Of a DNA stretch of 12,859 nucleotides, positions 8,117 to 12,859 are shown piece by piece. The DNA comes from Ophiocordyceps camponoti-saundersi (nom. inval.) (lineage: Eukaryota; Ascomycota; Sordariomycetes; Hypocreales; Ophiocordycipitaceae): NCBI GenBank assembly GCA_003339415.1, contig PDHQ01000647.1, positions 1-12,859 of the forward strand, read 5' to 3'. Below the pieces are notes generated by a model. The model saw only the letters and a list, made by a program, of their open reading frames with translations. It was not told the DNA's origin and ran no database searches. A program made the translations under genes and the position numbers. Position 1 is the first letter of the stretch. Each line of letters starts with the position of its first letter.

Positions 8117-8233
8117 TTTATAGCCTGCATATTTTTCACGCCCCGAAGGGGCGCTACTAGCTTGCGCCACCCTGCGCTATTTTGTAGCATAGCTACAAAA
8201 TTTAGCTAGGGTGTGAAAAATCAGCTGGCGTAA
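8117..8233 (+). repeat. Double-hairpin element, copy 1
   Basis: 117 bases identical to 8414-8530. Order: GCCTGCATATTTTTCA, GC hairpin CGCCCCGAAGGGGCG (8139-8153), CTACTAGCTTGCGCCACCCT, ATTTTGTAGC hairpin (8179-8201), TTAGCTAGGGTGTGAAAAAT, CAGCTGGCGTAA. Two stable hairpins in one unit resemble the architecture known as double-hairpin elements in other fungal mitochondrial DNAs. Confidence 0.9.
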
Positions 8234-8413
8234 ATTTAGCATACTAGCTTGCGCAGAAAATTTTTAGCGCATTTAAATAAAACTGCGGTAGCTACCAATT
8301 CCTCGCATATTTTTCTATCTTAGCGCATGCGTGAAAAATGCGCGCAGCAAGCGAGGAATTTAGCATTTTTTGTTTTTCACGCATGCGGGAAATACTAAAA
8401 ATAAAAACATAAA

Positions 8414-8530
8414 TTTATAGCCTGCATATTTTTCACGCCCCGAAGGGGCGCTACTAGCTTGCGCCACCCTGCGCTATTTTGTAGCATAGCTACAAAATTT
8501 AGCTAGGGTGTGAAAAATCAGCTGGCGTAA
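8414..8530 (+). repeat. Double-hairpin element, copy 2
   Basis: Identical over 117 bases to 8117-8233 by direct comparison, with the GC hairpin at 8436-8450 and the ATTTTGTAGC hairpin at 8476-8498. Sequence diverges immediately beyond both ends. Confidence 0.9.
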
Positions 8531-8593
8531 TTTACGCATACCTATTTTCCAACTGCAACACTAGCTTGCGCAGGAAAATGTGCAGGTAGCGCA
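8531..8593 (-). repeat. Dispersed repeat, inverted partner of 6391-6457
   Basis: TTTACGCATACCTATTTTCC and CAACACTAGCTTGCGCAGGA are the reverse complement of the 6391 copy. It abuts double-hairpin copy 2 exactly at its right end, so the two may have moved or recombined together. Confidence 0.85.
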
Positions 8594-9388
8594 TTTTAAA
8601 AATGAATAAAATACCCTAAGCCTCTAGGTTTTATTTTTAGGTTAGTTGCATTTATGGCTGCATATTTTTGCAAAAATGCCGCTGGCAAATTTTTCGATTT
8701 CACTACTACTGCTTTGCTAGCATTTTTCACGCATGCGCTACGATAGAAAAATATAAATACGCTATAAAAAAAATTCCTGATTTTTTTTTTAAGCCGAGCT
8801 GTAGAGCTCGGCACATTTTTCTAGCTCGGCTAGAGTAGAGCTAGAGGGTTATATATTTGAATTTTTTTAGCATTTTTCACGCCAGCCAGCAGCTCTACTG
8901 CGCGCATTTTCCTGCGCTGATTTTCCTATTTTCCTACCGTTAGTAGGAAAATGTGCATAGCTACCCAGAGGGTGTGAAAATATGCAGAAAAATCAGCGCA
9001 GAAAAATATGCAGCGAAGCTAGGGCTATAAAAATATGCAAAAAAAAATCTTCCACATAAAAATAGCCCGCGGCACTACTGTTTTTATGGTATGGTTTCTA
9101 TGTATTTTTTTTATCATTTTTTTTTTTTGCTGAGCTAGCATGCATTGTAGAGCTAATTATTATAAAAAAATATGTTTTTATAGCGACAGCGACAGCGTAT
9201 AAAAAATTTTTGTGTGCAGCGCTAAAGGTGGCTGTGCTGTGCGTGCATATTTTTATCCACATTTTTCGGTCCGCGCTTCGCACGGAAAATACGGAAAAAT
9301 ATGTCGCTGCATATTTTTATACTCCATATAAAAATGCGCACCCTGCGGAATAGGGACGCCTGCCTGCATATTTTTCACGTATGCGCTA

Positions 9389-9515
9389 CTAGCATATTTT
9401 GCTGCACATTTTTTATAAAAAAATACGCAGGAAAATAAGCGTCACCGTGCCTGCCTGCGTATTTTTTTATAAAAAATGTGCTGGCTGGCTGGCAGGGACG
9501 CTTGCGCCACCCTGC
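9389..9515 (+). repeat. 28-bp-arm hairpin element, copy 3
   Basis: Perfect arms at 9414-9441 and 9454-9481, with the shortest loop of the three (two CCTG-type units, one C-to-T change in GCGTCACC). It is followed by GGCTGGCTGGCAGGGACGCT and then by an ATTTTGTAGC hairpin at 9519-9541. Confidence 0.9.
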
Positions 9516-9686
9516 GCTATTTTGTAGCATAGCTACAAAATTTAGCTAGGGACGCTTGCGCCACCCAGAGGGTGTGAAAATGCGCTGGCTGGCAGAAAAA
9601 TAAAATGCCTGCAGCTCTAGCTCTACTGCTGGAAAAATTTTAAGGTGCCTCCAGCAAATAAGTAAAATTCACCCCTTCATCCAACA

Positions 9687-9757
9687 AGCAGCAGGGCACC
9701 CATCCTGTCGCCCTTCTTCCACTAGCTAGTGAACAGTTAGGGACAGGTGCCGCTGCT
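9687..9757 (+). other. Long imperfect stem-loop directly upstream of trnM
   Basis: Arms pair in segments: AGCAG/CTGCT, GGCACC/GGTGCC, CCTGTC/GACAGG, CCCT/AGGG, with a perfect tip CACTAGCTAGTG. It ends three bases before trnM, in unique sequence unlike the repeat families. A role in 5' processing of the tRNA or of the nad2 transcript is conceivable but not shown. Confidence 0.6.
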
Positions 9758-9760
9758 AAA

Positions 9761-9832
9761 GCCTGAGTAGTTTAAAGGTAAAAACACTAATTTCATACAT
9801 TGGTAATGAGAGTTCGATTCTCTCCTCAGGCT
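9761..9832 (+). tRNA. trnM: tRNA-Met (CAU)
   Basis: Acceptor GCCTGAG pairs fully with CTCAGGC, D stem GTTT/AAAC, anticodon stem CTAAT/ATTGG with loop TTCATAC giving CAU, and T arm GAGAG-TTCGATT-CTCTC. Whether it is initiator or elongator cannot be decided here; a CAU tRNA modified to read AUA is a less likely alternative. It stands 41 bases before nad2, the usual place of the last trnM of this cluster. Confidence 0.94.
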
Positions 9833-9850
9833 TCAACCTTGAAGGTTGAA
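9832..9850 (+). repeat. Perfect palindrome between trnM and nad2
   Basis: TTCAACCTT and AAGGTTGAA flank a single G. Its first base is the tRNA discriminator position. It may mark a processing boundary; no evidence of termination is visible. Confidence 0.7.
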
Positions 9851-9873
9851 TTTTAATACAAGATTTTTTAACT

Positions 9874-10131
9874 ATGATAATAATATCTATCTTATCAGTT
9901 TTACTTTCCAATGCCGTCAATTTAAGACGCGACATATCTATACTATATAATAGAATAGCTATGATTGTTTTAATTTATTGTATATTAAATGATTTATCTT
10001 CTTTATCAGTAGTTTCTAAAAGTGTAGGTATACACGGTGGCTTATTGTTAGTTACATATACTACACAAATATTTCACATATTTCTATTTTTCATTAGTAT
10101 ATTAATATTAGTATTGACCAGTTTCTATCCT
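9874..10131 (+). CDS. nad2: NADH dehydrogenase subunit 2, exon 1 (86 codons)
   Basis: Nad2 is a core proton-pumping membrane subunit of respiratory complex I. The N-terminus [15 protein letters not shown], then [38 protein letters not shown] and LTSFYP fit the fungal Nad2 start, with three hydrophobic segments. ATG 9874 is the first start after trnM. The open frame runs on to TAA 10147, but the last five residues (ARMVW) are judged to be intron: the exon should end at CCT 10131, a T as group I introns require, and exon 2 resumes in the same phase with RKVW. Junctions are inferred from the intron guide pairing and remembered Nad2 sequence, not from RNA. Confidence 0.92.
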
Positions 10132-10640
10132 GCTAGGATGGTCTGGTAAATCACCAATTACGTGGGATAAACTATCAAACTCCAGGAACTACCTAAAATT
10201 ATTGATACCAAGCCTCATTTGTAGGCGGCTGAGTTAATAACTTTTGTATGGTAATAAGCCAATAAATAATCGAAAGAGTAATGGTATACCGTGGATCTAA
10301 ATCAGAAAAATTTGTTTTATTAATATTATGAATTTTATATCTTTTATTTAATTTTAGTAGAGCTAGAGCTTTTTTATAATAGTGACTTCATGCTTCTATA
10401 GGTTTTATTACTTTTTTTTTAGTTTATACCAGAGCAGCAGTAGCAGTAGAGAAGAGCTCGGTAATAAAATTCTAGCTTGCGCAGGGGGAATTAGAGGAAT
10501 ATAATTCCTTATCCGTAGGATTAGAAGTCGTTCTAGGGGACGAGTCCCCTCGGGGGATTTTATGAATTTTTTTTAATTATTATATAATTGTTTTTTCTAG
10601 CATATTTTCGTGCAGCTCTAGCTCTACAGCCCATTTTTCT

Positions 10641-10723
10641 GCGCTTATTTTCCTGCACATTTTTTTTATAAAAAATGTGCAGGAAAATATGCTAGCAGCT
10701 CTACAAAAATTTAGCGCTACTAG
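10641..10723 (+). repeat. TTTTTTTATAAAAAA hairpin repeat, copy b
   Basis: Closely matches 3561-3641. The main differences are GCACAT in place of GCGTAT and one extra T, which here makes the arms CCTGCACATTTTTT/AAAAAATGTGCAGG fully complementary. Confidence 0.85.
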
Positions 10724-10803
10724 CAATTTTATTCCTAGCGCATTTTTGCAAAAATATGCTACGTAGCATAGAAAAAAATTTATAAAAAATACGTTTTACT
10801 AGC

Positions 10804-10833
10804 ACTAGCTGCGCATATATATGCGCAGCTAGT
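10804..10833. repeat. Perfect 30-base palindrome
   Basis: ACTAGCTGCGCATAT and its exact reverse complement, centred at 10818/10819, with TTTTACTAGC before and AAAA after extending partial symmetry. It lies within the insertion in the intron 1 core. Confidence 0.9.
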
Positions 10834-11022
10834 AAAATCCCCTAAAGCCGCAGCACTACTAAAAACCAGTTTCTGTAAAAGAGCAACGAGTAAACGGTAG
10901 TTGGTGCGATATGAATTTACCATACTTAAGATGTACTCTAGAGGGTTTCGAAAGAAACTGTCAAACCGGAATCCCATCTAATTATATAAGTATACGCATA
11001 TAATTTTGTTATTTATAGCGTA

Positions 11023-11066
11023 TTTTTCTAGCAAAGCAACTACTAGTAGTTGCTTTGCTAGAAAAA
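11023..11066. repeat. Perfect 44-base palindrome
   Basis: TTTTTCTAGCAAAGCAACTA CTAG and its exact mirror complement, with no loop bases beyond the CTAG centre. The arm word CTAGCAAAGCAA is also seen near 5563 (TTTTTCTAGCAAAGCAAGCG). Confidence 0.9.
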
Positions 11067-11097
11067 TTTGCCAGCCTGCGCATTTCCCTATCGTAGG

Positions 11098-11204
11098 GCC
11101 TGCATATTTTTCACGCCCCGAAGGGGCGCTACTAGCTTGCGCCACCCTGCGCTATTTTGTAGCATAGCTACAAAATTTAGCTAGGGTGTGAAAAATCAGC
11201 TGGC
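11098..11204 (+). repeat. Double-hairpin element, copy 3 (inside nad2 intron 1)
   Basis: Matches copies at 8117 and 8414 over about 107 bases, from GCCTGCATATTTTTCA to CAGCTGGC, with the GC hairpin at 11114-11128 and the ATTTTGTAGC hairpin at 11154-11176. Its near identity at an unlinked site supports recent spread or gene conversion. Confidence 0.9.
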
Positions 11205-11628
11205 CGAAAAATATGCTGGCAGGTTTTTTTCATGTGCAACAATATAGTACGGAGCGATATTTTTTTTTTATAGCTGCAGCTCTAGCTCTCCCACAGCACA
11301 GGAGAAGAGCTAAAGGAATTGCGGCTACGGTGAAAATTCTATTTTTCACCTGCAGCTCTAGCTCTACTAATTTTATTTATGGGGAGTCCTAGAGGAATAA
11401 AATTGCGACTTCGTACTCCGTAGAGGGTTATGTATATATATAACAGCTCCGCCGCTAATTTTTTTAGCGGCGTGGATTACTAGGCTAGCCACACCATAGC
11501 ATAAAAGCGCTCCATAGAGCTAGAGTAGCAGCTATTTTTATAATTTTTCTAGCTCTAGCATCATTGTAGAGCTTGTTATTAACTTTTTTTTTTTTTTTTT
11601 TCTAGCGTAGCTCTGGTGGTTTCAAAAG

Positions 11629-11772
11629 CAAAAACTTTTTGAAACCGAACCAATTTGTTAAAATAGTCGCCGACTCCTACCCTGCTAGGGGTGTGGAGTC
11701 GATAACCAGCGACGAAAAAAATCTATGATTTTTTTAGGCGCGTCGCGGGCATAAAAAAAAATCATAGATTTT
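11629..11772 (+). other. Cluster of nested stem-loops in intron 1
   Basis: GGTTTCAAAA/TTTTGAAACC form one hairpin. GTCGC/GCGAC enclose CGACTCC/GGAGTCG, which in turn enclose ACCC/GGGT. AAAATCTATGATTTTTTT and its complement (11717-11734 and about 11753-11772) form a third. The middle structure, three stems nested in about 50 bases, looks more RNA-like than the simple repeats, but no known RNA family was recognised. Confidence 0.55.
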
Positions 11773-11810
11773 AGGTGTAGCCAAAATTACAGATTTTTAT
11801 TCTATATAAT

Positions 11811-11863
11811 ATGAATTTATTGAATCCCCAATAAAAATTTTATTGAGGATTCAATAAATTCAT
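11811..11863. repeat. 53-base near-perfect inverted repeat
   Basis: ATGAATTTATTGAATCC and GGATTCAATAAATTCAT arms continue through CAATAAAA/TTTTATTG with a single C-A mismatch (11828/11846) around a central A at 11837. Confidence 0.9.
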
Positions 11864-12113
11864 AGAACTCACTCAAAATTATAAAAAAAAAGTAAATTTT
11901 TTATTCACCCTAGGCGCACATTTTCAGCGAAGCGGTGTAGCAGCATTTTTATACACGCTTGCTTCGCACGGATAAAAATATGCGGAGCTGCTGAGCTCTG
12001 TGCATTTTAGGATAAAAATATGCCTAGGATGAATACCGAGTTATGGGTAATAGCCCGAGCACAAGAATATAGAGCATTTATATTGCGTTTATAAGATAAA
12101 CCCGGCCGCTTCG

Positions 12114-12233
12114 AGAAAAGTATGAACATTAGAACACTCATCTCTAAAAGATTTATTATTTAATAAATTCGTTTATTATAATACAAAGATAATAAATAAG
12201 ATGGGAGAGCATTTAAAAATTGCAGAATATCCT
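12114..12233 (+). CDS. nad2: NADH dehydrogenase subunit 2, exon 2 (40 codons)
   Basis: This short exon lies too deep among other frames to be seen by ORF length. It reads [40 protein letters not shown], which fits fungal Nad2 directly after FYP (typical relatives, from memory: FYPRKVW, then PEYSSL and [13 protein letters not shown]). The W is coded by TGA (12123), again showing mitochondrial code. It starts after a predicted intron-terminal G (12113) in phase 0 and ends at CCT 12233, where the second intron begins. The remainder of nad2, expected to begin with a hydrophobic segment, is not in the window. Confidence 0.88.
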
Positions 12234-12617
12234 GCAGACGTAGTAGAAATTCGCCTAATGTGGGAAAAACTATCAAATTCCGGGGACGGCCTAAAACTTC
12301 TGGTACCAAGCTATAGTCGAAAGACTACAAGTAGATGAATTAATCCTCCATGTATGGTAACAAGCCAGAAGATTTATGAAAATAAAGTGGCTAACCGCGG
12401 ACCTAAGTCAATTACTGGTTTAAATACTCCGTTTGGTATAAATAAGGGGGACTTTGTACCCGTAATTGTAAAAGAGCAACGAGTAGACGATAGTTGTTTA
12501 TATGATAATAAATTATCATGTTTAAGGTATACTCTAACCGATTTTTATATAAATAGTAGAACTAGTAATCTTTCTAAGTTTTGTCGCCAGCCTGCGCTAC
12601 CGTGCGAAGCAGGGTGT

Positions 12618-12673
12618 GCATATTTTTCACACCCTAGCTAAATTTTGTAGCTATGCTACAAAATAGCGCAGGG
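12618..12673 (-). repeat. ATTTTGTAGC hairpin element, minus orientation, in intron 2
   Basis: Matches 3506-3560: TATTTTTCACACCCTAGCTA, hairpin 12642-12664, then AGCGCAGGGTGGCGCAAGCG. It lies just downstream of the intron 2 core, at the same relative place where repeats begin in intron 1. Confidence 0.85.
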
Positions 12674-12755
12674 TGGCGCAAGCGTAATTTTTCTTTTTTC
12701 CTCGCTTCTAGCGAGTTGCTTTTATCGTAACGAAATAAACGAAAAAGCGACTAAA

Positions 12756-12851
12756 AAGAAAAATACGTTTTATATTGATCTCTGCTTCGCTGGGAATTTT
12801 CTAGCAAATTTTGTAGCATAGCTACAAAATAGCGCATAAAAATTCGAATTT
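12756..12851 (+). repeat. Direct repeat shared by both ends of the window (right copy)
   Basis: Same sequence and orientation as 43-138, including the ATTTTGTAGC hairpin at 12808-12830. It is followed by a T-run in place of the A-run of the left copy. Here it lies within nad2 intron 2. Confidence 0.9.
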
Positions 12852-12859
12852 TTTTTTTT

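Larger units (their letters stand above)
7973..9686. other. 1.7-kb spacer made of nested hairpin repeats
   Basis: No gene is supported; short frames here follow repeat sequence. It holds ATTTTGTAGC hairpins at 8014-8036 (one arm base changed), 8075-8098, 8179-8201, 8476-8498 and 9519-9541, two identical double-hairpin elements 297 bases apart, an inverted dispersed repeat (8531-8593), an AGCCGAGCTGTAGAGCTCGGC hairpin near 8793-8813, many GCATATTTTTC/GAAAAATATGC words, and a third 28-bp-arm element (9389-9515). The left edge (AATGTTTTTATTTGTGCG, 7996) and AAATAAAAACAT near 8400 form inverted termini of what may be one composite insertion of about 400 bases. Confidence 0.75.
10304..10873. repeat. 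Repeat block inserted inside the intron 1 core
   Basis: The corresponding gap in intron 2 is only about 58 bases. Contents: TTTTAGTAGAGCTAGAGC-like sequence, GGAATTAGAGGAATATAATT hairpin, GGGGACGAGTCCCC hairpin, the TATGAATTTTTTTTAATTAT word shared with 4789, a TTTTTTTTATAAAAAATGTG repeat (10641-10723, matching 3561-3641), and a perfect 30-base palindrome (10804-10833). Coding-free. Confidence 0.75.
10985..12050. other. Repeat-filled 3' part of intron 1
   Basis: No coding sequence was recognised. It includes a 44-base perfect palindrome (11023-11066), a third double-hairpin element (11098-11204), AGCTCTAGCTCT blocks, a T-run of about 20 bases near 11583, three nested stem-loops (11635-11772) and a 53-base inverted repeat (11811-11863). 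From about 12030 the sequence becomes unique up to exon 2. Confidence 0.7.
10132..12113 (+). other. Group I intron 1 of nad2 (about 1,980 bases, no ORF)
   Basis: The 5' exon TATCCT pairs with guide GGGATA (10163-10168), with the required U-G pair at the splice site. Core sequence ACTATCAAACTCC starts near 10171; the R-like segment GAGCAACGAGTAAAC (10881-10895) and the S-like segment AAGATGTACTC (10928-10938) supply a P7 helix GAGTA/TACTC. The layout matches intron 2 and a family common in fungal mitochondrial genes. Compared with intron 2, about 510 extra bases sit at 10304-10873, and repeats also fill about 11020-12030 before the predicted terminal G (12113). No homing-endonuclease motif was found. 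It should be removed by self-splicing, possibly protein-aided, but efficiency with such insertions is uncertain. A minus-strand frame across 10780-10977 is antisense to the core. Confidence 0.85.
12234..12859 (+). other. Group I intron 2 of nad2, 5' and core part
   Basis: The 5' exon again ends TATCCT, pairing with guide GGGA (12262-12265; the longer match is broken by one mismatch). Core ACTATCAAATTCCGGGGACG and TGGTACCAAGC follow, then R-like GAGCAACGAGTAGAC (12475-12489), a P8-like hairpin ATGATAAT/ATTATCAT (about 12502-12519) and S-like AAGGTATACTC (12524-12534), giving P7 GAGTA/TACTC. A frame at 12354-12641 (MVTSQ, VKEQRVDDS, LRYTLTDF) is translation of this conserved ribozyme region, as often annotated at the ends of intron ORFs, not a separate gene. 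Repeats begin near 12583. The 3' end is outside the window. Confidence 0.87.

Noticed and set aside
8014..8498. CRISPR-like array of short palindromic repeats
   Set aside because: Spacing is irregular, orientations are mixed, copies are scattered over the whole window and no cas gene is present; the context is mitochondrial.
193..9283. Short ORFs at 193, 4473, 5617, 5728, 6108, 8002, 8596 and 9098
   Set aside because: They are composed of hairpin or simple repeats (or, at 5728 and 6108, overlap a tRNA), recur with the repeats, and show no coding features.
9832..9850. Rho-independent-type terminator after trnM
   Set aside because: The palindrome is AT-rich, lacks a proper T-tract, and nad2 follows at once. 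This kind of terminator is not expected in fungal mitochondria.
10132..10149. nad2 ending at TAA 10147
   Set aside because: The protein would lack nearly all membrane segments, and the matching continuation of Nad2 is found at 12114 with intron signals on both sides.
10780..10977. Minus-strand 65-codon ORF
   Set aside because: Antisense to the R/P8/S segments of nad2 intron 1.
12354..12641. Apparent 95-codon gene (MVTSQ, VKEQRVDDS, LRYTLTDF)
   Set aside because: It is translation of the conserved group I core of intron 2. It contains the P7 strands and runs at its end into repeat sequence, so it has no independent coding support.

Overview
The window reads as part of a filamentous-ascomycete (Pezizomycotina) mitochondrial genome. 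Four lines of evidence support this. Seven tRNA genes stand in the order Ala-Phe-Lys-Leu-Gln-His-Met directly ahead of nad2, which as I recall is the hallmark trn cluster between rnl/rps3 and nad2 in this subphylum. TGA must be read as tryptophan: nine in-frame TGA codons lie in one long ORF and one in a conserved Trp of nad2. The nad2 exons are fungal-type. Two group I introns of a common fungal mitochondrial family interrupt nad2. All genes are on the + strand. The exact genus cannot be named from the sequence; the repeat load suggests a large, expanded mitogenome.

Layout. 1-798 is repeat-rich spacer. 799-3369 is one uninterrupted 856-codon orphan ORF under genetic code 4, which looks broken only if TGA is read as stop. 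It encodes a protein with about six N-terminal membrane segments and a large soluble C-terminal part. 3370-3956 is spacer. 3957-4183 holds trnA, trnF and trnK, tightly packed. trnL(UAG) is at 5132, trnQ at 5847 and trnH at 6058, each separated by repeat-filled spacer; a GC-rich, G-run-bearing cluster follows trnH. About 6562-7972 is a decayed second orphan gene, broken by stops, frameshifts and inserted hairpin elements. 7973-9686 is 1.7 kb of nested hairpin repeats. trnM (9761-9832) precedes nad2 exon 1 (9874-10131), a roughly 2-kb group I intron, nad2 exon 2 (12114-12233), and the start of a second group I intron that runs off the window.

The dominant feature is a family of small hairpin repeats. 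Its core is a 10-bp stem (ATTTTGTAGC, 3-base loop), present about 15 times. This is combined with a GC hairpin with a GAA loop into double-hairpin elements, of which three long copies are essentially identical. A second family has 28-bp arms around a loop carrying a variable number of CCTG units. They have entered spacers, the decayed gene and both nad2 introns, which indicates mobility like that inferred for double-hairpin elements of other fungal mitochondria. The most noteworthy items are the orphan 856-aa ORF, the decayed ORF caught in breakdown, and the two sibling group I introns placed 40 codons apart after the same hexamer (TATCCT) in nad2.
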